Shown: piece after piece, positions 12,590 through 24,359 of the stretch
How the letters are laid out: each line of letters starts with the position of its first letter
Numbering within the stretch: position 1 is the stretch's first letter
Source: Corylus avellana
Lineage: Eukaryota; Streptophyta; Magnoliopsida; Fagales; Betulaceae
NCBI RefSeq assembly: GCF_901000735.1
Contig: NC_081542.1
Location: 41,688,375 to 41,752,374 of the forward strand
Direction of reading: 5' to 3'
DNA length: 64,000 bases
The notes under the pieces: generated by a model
Databases searched by the model: none
What the model was told of the DNA's origin: nothing
What the model saw: the letters and a program-made list of their open reading frames with translations, nothing else
Program-made: the position numbers and the translations under genes

Positions 12590-12595
12590 ATAAAC
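12590..12595 (+). terminator. Poly(A) signal AATAAA
   Basis: AATAAA 39 bases after the stop of the three-exon gene. It is close, but within the range for plant transcripts. Confidence 0.45.
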
Positions 12596-13031
12596 TTCCA
12601 CGACATGGATCAATGCTGTTATGATTTGTATTCATAAATGAGCTGCTCGTCGTAATAATGACTTCTGAATTCAGAGCATTGTTTCGATTTCGTGTAGCAA
12701 GTTGAACTTATAATATATTATTCTTGCTCTTTGCCAAATTGCTTGATTTAAGTGATGGCTCCATTTGGAACTCACTTGCTAAAGCTTTGTGAATATCTTT
12801 CCTGCGTTTAAATATGACAAGAAATATGCTTGAGCCTCATCACTTCGTTTACATTTTACATCAAGAGGCAAACTAAATAGTTAGACTATCCCATTATTGT
12901 TTTTTCCTAGTAGTCCCCGTATTGTTACTATATTAAGAGTAATGTTAGAGAAAAATTGTATTTAACCCTTAAGTTTTTATTTGATTTAAATTTAATTTTT
13001 TGGTTTCTAATTTCAATAATGTAGTCTTTAG

Positions 13032-13574
13032 GTGCATAAGAGCTATTTGGTCGTGGCACAAAAGGTGGCTGTTGTGCCCACTACTCAGAGTGAGACACCT
13101 CATCAATTCAAGACAAATGCATGATAGCAAAACAAACGATTAATCCTTTCACACAATCATTGAGCCACCACCAGCCTCCGTCTACCGCCGCCCACCTATC
13201 GCCGGATCTCTCCTCCCTCTCTCTCTCTCTCCACCGGGGTTGGCCGCGCGAGCCACCCCTATGCCATCTGGGGTGCGCTCATGACCAGGGGGTGGCCGCG
13301 CAAGCCACCCCTAGGCCATTGGTGGCTCTGCGCACCACCCCCATGGGCCGGGGGTGGCCACGAGCCACCCCCACAAGTCGATGAAGAGAGACACAGAGGC
13401 AGTTGGTGGGCGGCAGTAGGTGGAGGCGGTGGCTCAAATGACTGTAGGAAAATAATCTGGTGTTTTGTTCTCATTTTTGTTTTTTATTCTAAGCTGAAGT
13501 GTCAACTTTCGAATGATTAACATAAAATCCACCTTTTGTGCAACGTCTACACAGAAGTTATTCTCTTATGTGCA
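13032..13574. mobile_element. MULE-like nonautonomous element 1 (degraded)
   Basis: The left end contains GGTCGTGGCACAAAAGGTGG and the right end, reverse-complemented, reads GACGTTGCACAAAAGGTGG. Both are preceded outward by CATAAGAG-type sequence. The ends match those of the neighbouring element at 13587. The interior (about 13170-13440) is GC-rich with repeated GGTGGCCGCGC and GAGCCACCCC motifs. No transposase is present and no target duplication is clear. Confidence 0.6.
13180..13440. repeat. GC-rich imperfect repeat cluster
   Basis: Several degenerate units built around GGGGTGGCCGCGC and its complement GAGCCACCCC, rich in CpG, inside element 1. It makes open frames on both strands through base composition alone. 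Confidence 0.6.
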
Positions 13575-13586
13575 TATGATTGAAAT

Positions 13587-14664
13587 GAGTTTAACTTCAA
13601 TGTGGTTGTGGCACAAAACCCTTGTTTTGTGCCCTCCACTCAGAAGCTGACAACTCAGCTTAGAACAAAAAACTAAAATAAGAACAAAACACCATATTAA
13701 TTCATCTTCTTTTTGTTAAAAGAGAGAGAGAAAAAAAATTAGAAGGGCTGGGAGGAGCACCAGCCCATTGGGGTGGCTAGGAGTGGCCTGCGAGCCACCT
13801 CGGCCACCCCAGATGGCCTTGGGTGGCCACGCGGCTACCCCAGGCCATCTGGGGGTGGCCGCGTTGCTACCCCAAGNNNNNNNNNNNNNNNNNNNNNNNN
13901 NNNNNNNNNNNNNNNNNNNNNNNNNNNNNNNNNNNNNNNNNNNNNNNNNNNNNNNNNNNNNNNNNNNNNNNNNNNNNNNNNNNNNNNNNNNNNNNNNNNN
14001 NNNNNNNNNNNNNNNNNNNNNNNNNNNNNNNNNNNNNNNNNNNNNNNNNNNNNNNNNNNNNNNNNNNNNNNNNNNNNNNNNNNNNNNNNNNNNNNNNNNN
14101 NNNNNNNNNNNNNNNNNNNNNNNNNNNNNNNNNNNNNNNNNNNNNNNNNNNNNNNNNNNNNNNNNNNNNNNNNNNNNNNNNNNNNNNNNNNNNNNNNNNN
14201 NNNNNNNNNNNNNNNNNNNNNNNNNNNNNNNNNNNNNNNNNNNNNNNNNNNNNNNNNNNNNNNNNNNNNNNNNNNNNNNNNNNNNNNNNNNNNNNNNNNN
14301 NNNNNNNNNNNNNNNNNNNNNNNNNNNNNNNNNNNNNNNNNNNNNNNNNNNNNNNNNNNNNNNNNNNNNNNNNNNNNNNNNNNNNNNNNNNNNNNNNNNN
14401 NNNNNNNNNNNNNNNNNNNNNNNNCCCATGGCCACCCAATGCCAAAGAAGAGAGAGAGGGAGAGAGATCCGACTGGGCTATGGGCGGTGGGTTGATTCGA
14501 TCGACGAAGGTTGGTGGAGGCTGACGGTGGCTCAATGGCTGTGTGGGGAATTAATCTATTCTTTGCAAACATACATTTTTCTTGTAATCTTCTTAAATGG
14601 ATGATGTGTCAGTGGAAGACACAAAAGATGGGTTTTGTGCCACGACCACACAAAAGCTACTCTC
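13587..14664. mobile_element. MULE-like nonautonomous element 2 with 9 bp target duplication
   Basis: Terminal inverted repeats of at least 35 bp align without gaps. The left end GAGTTTAACTTCAATGTGGT and the right end reverse-complemented GAGAGTAGCTTTTGTGTGGT both continue into GTGGCACAAAACCC, about 28 of 35 identical. Flanks are GATTGAAAT (13578-13586) and GATTGAGAT (14665-14673), 8 of 9 the same, the size expected for Mutator-like elements. The interior repeats the GGTGGCC/GAGCCACC GC-rich motifs and includes the assembly gap. No transposase is visible. Confidence 0.7.
13877..14424. other. Assembly gap (548 N)
   Basis: Unresolved bases lie inside the GC-rich core of MULE-like element 2. 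Open frames crossing it are artefacts. The flanks suggest that the missing sequence is more GC-rich repeat. Confidence 1.
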
Positions 14665-14673
14665 GATTGAGAT

Positions 14674-15600
14674 TAGAAACTTTAGTGAGCGGTCACAGTC
14701 ATGGGCACATTAAAATCATTGACAAGACTGACACCGTAGGTGGGGAGAAGTCATTTTGGTCGTAGTGGAGGCTAAACTAAGCGAGCATGGTGAAGGTTGA
14801 GTCACCTAGGTCACCACAGTCATCAATGGCGTAGAAGAATTGGTTGTAGGCATAGGTGCACCTAGTGAGTGCCCATATTTGGTCAGACTAGTGGTGGGTT
14901 GGAGCGAGGAAGGAGCGGTGGTTCAAGGTGTTAAACATGAAACCATTGCACTCGAAACAACATGGCCTGAGTTCAACTAGTGGCTTACTATCCAAATCGT
15001 GAAGGAAAAGTGCCCCAATTTGTCGATCGATGGATTGGATGCTTGTTTAAAATTTTGGTATTTTCATCTTCATTCTATTTAAAATTTTTAGCTGATGTGT
15101 CAAATTTCTATTGAATATTACAAAAGAGAGATTTTACACCATAGTTGGATAGAAGATATTCTCTTACTCAATATCCTACCCCTTATTATTTGAGAAGAGT
15201 TATACATCTATCTCTTATCCATTTTTTGCCCGTGTAAGTTCACATATTCAATGATAAATTTTTCCATATTTTATACGGATATAAACAAAAGATGGGTAAA
15301 AGTTAAAAACCTAACATTTTTCTTGTATAAATGCAAAGCCACTAAATGAATCTAATTTACTTTCCTCAAATAGATGTGTTTGGTGTCATTATCTTGCATG
15401 TCTTTTTTATAAATTTGCCATTGAAAAAAAAATTTTAAAAAAAAATTGTACAAGATAATAGCAACAAACATTTATCTTCCCCAAATACGATCTTCCGAAG
15501 AGAGAACGTACATCCGGATTCCAATATGCCACGTTCTCGTACGAGTATATACACACAAATATATACCGTACTCAAACCTCGTGTGCGCATCTAAAACCCC
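14674..15600. other. Intergenic, upstream of the NFD6-like gene
   Basis: 14680-15050 is less AT-rich and might be a gene relic on the minus strand, but no frame stays open. 15180-15560 is AT-rich. The 5' UTR of the next gene probably starts after about 15560 (TATATACACAC and ATATATACC near 15546-15567 are TATA-like). Confidence 0.35.
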
Positions 15601-15673
15601 CCCGAATGAAACACAAAACCCTCAACACACAACGAAGCCTTAGCCCCTCATCGTCCCTACCCAGCCCAAAGTC

Positions 15674-16696
15674 ATGTCTTCCGCCGCCGCCACAGCCGCT
15701 AGGTCTGTCTTCCGATCCACCGCGGCCCGAGCCGCTACGGCTTCGAGGCTCAGTGCCGGAGCCGGAGCCAAGGCCCGACCCGCGTGCTCACCGTTTCGCA
15801 TACCAAAACAAAACCCTCTTGCGAACCGCATTTTCAGGTACATGTAGAAATACACAAGCTCTCTCTGTGAAATGAAATGAACGAATGAAGGAACTGTTTG
15901 TTTTTGTGTATGTTTGAGCTAATGATTGTGTATTTATTGGAAAAGATCGCCTGTGGAGCTGAGCTGCTGTGTGGAAACGATGCTTCCATATCACACGGCC
16001 ACTGCTTCCGCATTGCTCACCTCCATGCTCTCCGTCTCTCGCAGATACGGTTGGACCCCTGAAGGTAATTTCCTTTCTCATTTTCTTTCTCCAATATCTG
16101 TTGTGTTCATTTCCTTTGAATTTGGACTTGATAATTCATAATGGCTTTTCACTGGGACTGCCCCTTGTTGTTTTGGTGGTGTGGTATTGCTCTTTTGTTC
16201 GTTATATGTAAATGTATAAGGTATGCTTTATCTGGGTTTTCGTTATTAAGGTTTGGTTTGCAGTGTTTGGTGGTCTGGGACCTCTGGTTTCCAAATCGCA
16301 AAATTCATGCTTTTAGCTTTTGTGTATTGCTGCGGAATTGTGTATGAGAATTTGTATGAGGTTCGACCCTGAGTTTCGTAATTAATTCATGTATGAAGGG
16401 AATCAAACTCGCACTAACAACTTATATATTGGCTTTGAGAGTGAATTCGGGCCTAATCATTGAACTGACTTTTTCGAGTCTGTGTGTTCAAGTTTTCATT
16501 TGCAGATTCTCCTTTTGCTTTACTTTAGTCCCTCATTTTGTACACGAATCTGTACCTTCAATCTCTTTCGCTTTCTCTTTCTTTTTCTTTTGATATGTTG
16601 ATTTGTAGATTCTTGAGGGAAGAAAGGAGGAGAAAGAGGAAGACAAAGAGAGAGTTCATTGTTAATAAAGTTTGTTGTGGTGATGCAGACAGCTGA
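15674..16696 (+). CDS. NFD6: NUCLEAR FUSION DEFECTIVE 6-like organelle-targeted small protein, 96 aa
   Basis: Exons 15674-15837, 15946-16064 and 16689-16696 join through GT-AG introns (phases 2 and 1). The N-terminus is rich in A, R and S with almost no acidic residues ([12 protein letters not shown]), typical of a chloroplast or mitochondrial transit peptide. It leads to P-F-R-I-P and [17 protein letters not shown], then [15 protein letters not shown] and G-W-T-P-E. These blocks are the hallmark of the NFD6 family as I recall it; Arabidopsis NFD6 is needed for polar nuclear fusion in the female gametophyte. The last exon adds only D-S before TGA. Length and exon plan fit the family. If intron 2 is retained, translation runs to 16141 with a hydrophobic tail. 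Confidence 0.85.
16664..16669 (+). terminator. AATAAA inside intron 2 of the NFD6-like gene
   Basis: An AATAAA sits about 20 bases before the last, two-codon exon. If used, it would produce an intron-retained transcript with the alternative C-terminus encoded up to 16141. Use is not shown by the sequence. Confidence 0.3.
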
Positions 16697-16889
16697 ACTT
16701 CAGAGGCTGCTATCGTACTCCTAAGTTGTCAAAGCGACACTCTAAATTACAAAAGACATGATTTTATCTTTGTGGATGGTTTCAGGATTGTATACTAATA
16801 CTTTGTTAGGTTTGCAGTACTTTACTGTTTGTGGATTCGCCAAAATTCAATATGGCAAAATTGAATGTTTAGACTGAAAGTTTCGAAGT

Positions 16890-19800
16890 CCTTTCTGGTT
16901 GATTTTAAGCTTCACTTCTTCTTCTTTTTTTCTGTAGTCACTCGTGTGATCAAGGGTCTTTTATCCATTCATACCTCTCATACTTTTGACCTAATTATTA
17001 GGTTGATATCTCATGAATTGGAAAAAGGTAACTTTATAAAATCTGTAGAAATAAATTTTTGAGGAAGATGGGTTTTAACATTTATGGGGTGCTCGTTGGA
17101 AGAGGAACCTTCTGTTTAATAAATGCAGTATCAATTGCATGATAGTTGGGTATCAATATCAAGGTCTAAAAACCAAAAGTTTGTGCCGGAGGTCAAGCAG
17201 CAAGTAACCAGTTGAATAATCAACAACGTAAATTATTTTTCAAAAAAAAAATGAGGTCTGTATTATGTATAGTCAATATGATGCTGACAAGAAACGGAAG
17301 ATATTTGGAATGCTTGAGCACAAGTGAATCAGTAAGCAACGAGACTTCATAATCAACATACCATATGCTTATACAGGGTATTAAGTGTTCTTGATATGTA
17401 TTAGTTGCAAAACTATAATTGGTGGTAGGAAATAATATATCCAAGTTTATCCCTAATGAATTGGAAAGAAGGAAACTCTTTTTGTAAATTGGTTGGTCAT
17501 GCTATCACTGACTGTGGTCTGGTGAATTGTAACTATAGCACACATCATAATTTTTTTGCATTGACTAAGTCTATTAGTGTTTCTTAAATTATCATGTTTG
17601 CATGAGGTGAATAGAGAAGTGGGGAACTTTGTAGGTGCAGAGATGTCGATCCTTTGGCAATTACTAGGATGGCCATATATATAACATGTGTTAAGCTTCT
17701 TTTTTTTCTTTTTCTTTTTTTGATGGGGGAGTGGGTTGCATTTGCATACTTTGGATGCAGATTTCGGGTATGAAATTAAGCAATTTTTTTGCCTTACTAG
17801 TTTCCCCTCTTTTGGGTTTTTTATCTGATTTAGGTAATCCCATCTCTCTCTCTCTCTCGCTCTCAATGAAAGAATGCCTACTCTCTTTCCTTTTGTAGGG
17901 CAAGAGAAGACTAGATGAAGATCGAGCATCAAATATGGATTTCCTTGGGTTTGTTTTTGTTGTCTACTTTGAAAGTATTGGTGAATGTTCTCTTCAGTAG
18001 ATTTGGTGAGAAGACCATCTTTTGAAAATTCATGTGGAAAGATGAGAAAATGAACATTATATATCATAGTTTTATGGAGTTAGGTGCAGTAAAATTTTGC
18101 AGGAACTTTTTAACTAGATCTCCTAGATAATTTACTCTTGAAACAAAATTATGTAGTTGCTTCTACAATTTCCTTTCATGTTGACCATTAGACTTATCTT
18201 TTTTTTTTTTTTTGGTTCAAAGAGGTCCTTCATGGATGAGGAAGGATCCCCAAACAGTATTTCTTATATCAAATTTTGGTAGTTGATTTTACTTCTGATT
18301 GTTTTGTATGTGTGATTCTTGTAATTTTCATTGATTATTTGATGACTCAAACCTTTAATATCTTGGTTGATATAAACACTAGAAACAATGAATGGGAATA
18401 CAAAAGTGTTTCCCCATACTTAAATTTAGGCTGAACTATTTGTTTTTAATTTTCATTGATGTTAATGTCGATATGGCCATATGAGGATCATACTGATTTG
18501 TTGTATTCACTCAGATTGCAACGATGATGTATGATGAATGTCAGAGGATTCGAGCAAAGTTTTAAGTACATGCGCTCTTAAGACAAGGTGGTGAAATAAA
18601 GCTTTTTTTTTAGTAGGGCTTCTAGATGCTTCTTTGCTTTACAAAGCCAGCCAAGGTGATGAAGGAAAATTTTAATTATTCAAGTAGGAAGTGACTGACA
18701 ACATGAATGAGTGCTTACTGAATTGTGTTTCAATATAAGGAAGTTAGATCTCTAGTTGGTATGATGATGATAATGATGATAACAATGTTTACTCATCAAG
18801 TAGTTTCTTTGTATTTGTGCTTACGCTTCTAACTAAAGGCACTATGCATGGGTATATATACCTTTTGGTTTCAATTTCAGTCGATGGTGGTTCATAATAC
18901 TATCATGTTCTGAATAATATATTTTTTGCTCATGGCAAAAATAATCTGATAGCTTATACCAATAAACCACTTCAAATTTTTCACTAAAAATTTGAACAGC
19001 CATTATAGAGTAACATATAGAATTCAAAGTCACGTGTTATAGACTACGTGTATATGCAAATTTGATATTTGCAGTTTTAGTCTTGATAGGGTAAGCATGG
19101 ATGTGCCAAATATTATACTTAAGAAATTTGTGAGAGCCAACTGCAACTTCTGGTTTATATGCAAAGAAGACCTTTGAATTCACCTATAAAGGGGAGTGAC
19201 TGGGCAAGGAGAAGATATAGAAGACTATGTTTTTAGGTGGTGAGAAAGACTCTCTGAATGTTCAAATAAATATCTTAGACAACTTTATCTTCCTTTAAGG
19301 TAGTTATTTTTGTTGTGTGAAATGTACTTTTCAGAAACAAACTTCCTTCCTCTAGTTGATGCCATAATTGGTCACTTTCAGTTTTCAAATTTCTTGGTTA
19401 AAGATTATAACAGAACATGCTACCTAATGAAGTTTGGTTTGACGATGATGTGATCTTGCTTAATCCACTAGTCTGGATCTAGGTAGTGAAGTTTACTCTT
19501 TCTGGTGCCACCACCGTCAGCTTTCTACAGTTCCTACACCATTTCTTCTTCCTGAAATTGGCTGTTTCTTTGTTTAGGGTTGTATCTTTTGCTAATTGGC
19601 TCTCAGCCTAGAGACTTGCCATGTTACCTCTGTTTCTCTTTAGTTTGCACTAGAACTCTGGATATGAATAATGCCAAACTATAAAAAATTAATCAACTAT
19701 TCTCATCATCGTTATAGTCATTATATTTTATTTTTGGTTGTGACTTATGGGAAAAATATTTAAGCATTTGTTCTACCCTTGATTAGTGTTTTTCTTGTTC

Positions 19801-22200
19801 TTGTGTTGTAGATGGATGAGTGTTGTTGGGGTGCGGTACATTGATCATAATTTCCATGGATTTCAATGGACTTTGTAAGACTTGCTTGGGCATTATTCTC
19901 CTTGACCGGATTTGAAAATCAAGGGGTTAAAAGTTGTGTTCTACATGCAATCATAAGTAGGTACCAAAATGAGATTAGATTGTTTTTATATTTTCAAAAA
20001 CTAAAATTACAGTGCTAGATGAATTCTTTCATGTGAATTATGTTTAGAAATGTTTGTGTTGGTTCAAATGCTTTGTCGATTGGGATACACTAGCTGTGAT
20101 TCAGGATATATAGTTGCATCGATGATCATGTATAGGGTTGGTGGCATGTCAGGCTGAGTTTCATTGGATGAGTTATACATACATAAACAACAACATAAGC
20201 CTAATCTAAAAGCACTGATAATTGCCTTACTTTGGTGAACTTGTATGAATTTTAGTCGTCCTAAAAGGCATTGCAGCCATTTGTGTTACAAACCCAATGA
20301 GGCAAATTTTAGTCATGCTATATATTTTTTATACAGAAGCATGATAACCTAGATAATGTCATGTCATATAGTCGGCCTAAAGGCATTGAGGAGAGTATCA
20401 TACAAACCAAAGCCCTCTGAAAAATCATATCAATCTTAGATGTGTTTAACAATGCAATCTTTTGAGGTTCCAATCATGTCAATCTTATATTGTGTTGTAT
20501 AAATATACTAGTGTGACTTGTTTTGTTTGTAAGCAAAACTTTGAGTATTGTGTTTAGATTTTGAAGCACTGCATGGTCCTTGGCTGGCAGATTGTATAAA
20601 CTTGAAAGAATTTAAAATCTCTTGAATAATTTATATTTAATGTCTTATTACAAAGACTTTGAGCAAGATGAATGTCTTTATCATGTAGTAATTTTTTCCT
20701 TTCCTGGAAAAGCAACTAATTCAGGTTGGTTTCCCAATGCCATTAGTATGGGATGTAACGATATTTAGGTTATTTTAGGTTTGTGATTTCAAAATGCATA
20801 AGTTAAAGATAACGACTTTGAAATATACAATTTGAAAACATAATGTTTAAAAACGCAATTAAACGTTTTTTAAAATTATAGTTAGGCCTTTAAAATTGTA
20901 GTTTAATATTTAAAATTTAACGCTTTTAAGAAAGTATTTACTCTACGAGCGATTTGAAAATGCAAATATTTTTATTTTTTTAAAATTGTAATTTTTTTAT
21001 AAACACATTAAACGATACATTTTTGTCAATTTAGTACAAAAATCGCAATTTTAATATGCAAAATAATAGTACCAAAAACGCACTCTTCCCTCAATCATTG
21101 TCATCACTATCTTCAACAATACTTTTTGCCGGAAACCACTGAGGCATTGTTGCTCAACCTTCACAAGTTATCAAATTATAGGAAAACGAAAACATAAAAA
21201 GAAAGCTCGTCATTGTACACAAAGACTTGGGTCTACTCTCACGGATATGGAATCCAAGGCCTGTCCCTTAAAGAGCCTAACCCAACAAAATTGATGGGTT
21301 AGGCTGGAGCCAAAATGCTCACCTGAGCCCAAGCAAAACCCAGGCCAGAAATGCAAGCCTTTTCTTGATGTGTACAGCCCTGAGCCCTGGCCCGTTGATT
21401 ATTTTTTTTTGCAAATTAAAACGCCTAACTACTATTGCTCTACTTCTACTTCTATTATTATTATTATTATTATTAGTCTACTAAAATTTAATTAAAGGAA
21501 ACATAGGAGTTTTAAACAATCAACCAATCTAACACACCGGAACCTTTCAGCTTCATTAGGTGTCACGTTACATTGCTTAACGACTGACCACCAATAAATC
21601 CTTTTCAGCCATGAAAAAACAAAAGGTCAAAAAATGTATTCATACTGTCGTACAATGGTAACATATGGTTATTTTAGGGCAAGTAAAACCCTAAAAGTCC
21701 TTATCAGCAGCATGCGACAAATTCTTCATAATCTGCAAGTAAAACTATGAAAAGATGAAGGCTCATAACAAGCTACGAACCTTCAACTTCCAGTCAACTG
21801 TATTAAACCTCGCTGAACAAAATCCAAAAATCAAAACAAGATATTATCTCCTAAATCTAGAGCCAAAATTATGAACATGATTTTGAAGACACGGTAGGAG
21901 TTTACTATTATCATCAAATAACTTACAATTCCAAGTTAAGCAGGCGAATGCTCTTTTTTACACACCAACTGTTGTAATAACACTCTTGATTTGGGTGAGA
22001 CATGTATTCCAAACCCAGCTACACATCCAACTGTTTGAATATCGTTATACTAACCCTAATAGTTGTTAAATACATTTAAACACTCTGATTTGAGTGAGAC
22101 TTGTATACCAAACCCAACTGTCACAAAGAAAATGTACCTCCAATGCGACATGAAAATGGGTAAGAAATCACCAGGCTTCTTTTAGTATCATAGGGTTTAC
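16890..22200. other. 5.3 kb without a recognised gene
   Basis: The minus-strand open frame 17453-18067 (204 codons) passes through poly-T and (CT)n tracts and has no family signature. The base texture (T-rich, few long A/T runs between 17.0 and 20.7 kb) resembles transcribed intron or 3' UTR sequence more than transposon debris. It may hold alternative 3' exons of the NFD6-like gene or a noncoding RNA. 20750-21090 is AT-rich MITE-like debris with AAACGC motifs. 21460-21476 is an (ATT)n repeat. Confidence 0.35.
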
Positions 22201-22215
22201 TTGACTTCACAACAA

Positions 22216-24120
22216 TCACTCTTCGATTACATTCACCAACTCATATTCAACCAAGGAGAGATTGTTATCCTCTTTAACTATGAAGTTAGCAGGTTCAGTA
22301 ACCTCAATGCGGCCCCATTTGTCAACAGCTAGCCTCATAGACCCCTTAAACATGTCAATCTTTGCGTTACGAAGAATTACAGTGGCTTCTGGCTTCATCA
22401 AGTCAACTGCACAAAAAATACAACCCTCATTATCACAAAACAGTAAGATATAGATGCACCCATACTCATGATGGTTTGCCACTTTCCCTTAAGATATATT
22501 TCAATAGGTAGGGGGAGCATGGAGAAGATTATGCATGAACATTCCAATAAAAGGAAAATTTCAAGTTACTAATGTAAGCAACTGGATCAAATTACAATAG
22601 TTCGTTTTATGAGACCAACACAAACCCTATTGATTAATTTTGGCAGAGAACTTCTTGTCATTTTCTTATCACATTTATCAAATGCAAGGAAAGCATATAA
22701 TTTGGCAGGCGATCTAGTTCCTAATACTCACTTTAAAGTGAAGAAAGAGAACTGAATGATAAATTTATATGGGATTTGAAATTAAATGTGTAATAAATAA
22801 AAAAGCTAAGCCTGCAGAAAGAAAGCCATTTATATGGAATAATCCCGTTGATGGTTTCATTTGCAATATATGTGTAATTAATGCCCCAATGGTAAAGGAG
22901 CATATATATATATATATATGGAATTAATGCCCCAATGGTAAAGTTATCATCTTTCTCTTGCTCCCTAACCCTAAAATCCCTCAAGAAAAGCCAAGCACCC
23001 TAACCATCGGACTAAATGAACACACTTAACAACTTCAATTGTTCATAACTTGTATACATGATGTATATACATTCCAACACCCTCTACATCCCAGGATACT
23101 TGATAGATGTCACTCACTCTTGCTCATGTGAAGCTGATAATCTGAAATTGCATCATAGGGATTTTGAAGAGGACTTACTACCACAATCATGATCAAACCA
23201 AAGACAAACTTACATTACATACAAGCGAAGATTTCAACATTATGGGTTCAAAAACAACAAGAGCTAAAAAGGAGTGATATATTCTCCAGCATGAAGTTCT
23301 AGATATGCCTCCTGTATTAGCATGGAATAACATAAAATATTATGTATGTCGAATCATTCAGGATTTACTTTTCAAAGAACTAAGAATATGAATCAACACC
23401 ATATAGCAATGTATGAATATCTCGGGCTTAATCCTACAAAACTCAACCATGGCATTTCAAGTTCTCAAAAAAAAAAAAAAATGCGCCTTTTTAAATAATT
23501 CATCACACAAATGCGATCGGGAAGCATAAACAAGAGAAACAACAACAACAACAACAAAAAAGGTACTAAGGATCTGTTTGTTCAACAAAAATAAAAACGA
23601 ATTTGACAATCAATCACTCCCACCTTCTGATTTCTATTTCCTACTCACTTAGAAATCAAAGAAAAACACTATCGAAGACCCAGAATCAGAAAGTACAGAG
23701 AACCAAACCAATATATATATATAGGCCATACCCAAGAAACAAAATGCAAAAATTTGAGTCCTAAGAGGAAATTACCAAACGCATTCATACAATAACCAAT
23801 CATTTCCGTACACACAATTGCATATATAATATAAACAGAGACACAGAGAGAAAAGGCTAGGGTTTGGGACCTTGATCGTTGCGAGCGGTGAAGAGGATGG
23901 TAGCTGTTTCGTCGCCGATGAGGCACTCAGCGATGCGGGTGTGGCGGAGGTGCTGAGAGGCCGCGCGGCCCTTCTGCAAGACAGTGTTGGAGGTCAAGAC
24001 CTTGGCGATCAGCGTGTGACCGCTCGTCCCTGGCTTTAGCTGATCCACCTTCACGAACACCGGCTTTCTCTTCTCCGCTCTTCTGCTCGCGCTCGCTTGC
24101 TGCTGCTGACTCGTCGCCAT
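22216..24120 (-). CDS. OB-fold nucleic-acid-binding protein (At4g28440-like), 146 aa
   Basis: Minus-strand exons 24120-23871 and 22406-22216 are separated by a GT-AG intron (22407-23870, phase 1). The product starts M-A-T-S-Q-Q-Q-Q and then shows K-P-V-F-V-K-V-D-Q-L-K-P-G-T-S-G-H-T-L, A-E-C-L-I-G-D-E-T-A-T-I-L-F-T-A-R-N-D-Q, V-D-L-M-K-P, D-K-W-G-R-I-E and S-L-V-E-Y-E-L. This is the conserved plant single-domain OB-fold family resembling SOSS-B or RPA-like single-stranded nucleic-acid-binding proteins; a role in binding ssDNA or RNA is inferred. The whole protein is essentially one OB barrel (about residues 20-140). The frame stays open for 49 codons before this ATG, including a hydrophobic stretch, but that extension has no ATG. 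A nine-codon upstream frame (24280-24251) lies in the presumed 5' leader. Confidence 0.9.
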
Positions 24121-24359
24121 TGATTGAATACCAAGCTTTTTTGCTAAGAAAGCAAGCCCTAGCACTAGCCCAAGACTGGTGAAGATTTTCGCGAATTTGA
24201 ACAAAGATTGCACGGACTGTGGAATCACTGGTTGCGTAACTTGCGTTTGGTCACTTTGTTTGTCCACGGACCACGGCCATAGTTTTACACCTCCGTTTTA
24301 GAGGTGAGAGCGACGTCGTTTTAGAGGTTCTTCACATTTTCTACTCCCTAAAATAATAA

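Noticed and set aside
13716..14604. Several open frames of 220-278 codons
   Set aside because: Most of each is the run of N. The remainder is GC-rich repeat read in different frames.
14680..15050. Possible DC1-like (cysteine/histidine-rich) relic on the minus strand
   Set aside because: A few C-x-x-C and aromatic patterns can be read, but stops and spacing do not match the domain well enough to call it.
17453..18067. Minus-strand open frame of 204 codons
   Set aside because: It runs through poly-T and (CT)n tracts, giving K- and RER-rich sequence, has no family motif and no splice or promoter context.
18655..18721. C/D snoRNA-like boxes (GTGATGA ... CTGA)
   Set aside because: The boxes are short and common. 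No terminal stem or rRNA-complementary guide could be confirmed.
24121..24267. 49-residue N-terminal extension of the OB-fold protein
   Set aside because: The extension has no ATG (the frame can only open with GTG), and family members start at the M-A-T Met. Kept only as a low-weight finding.
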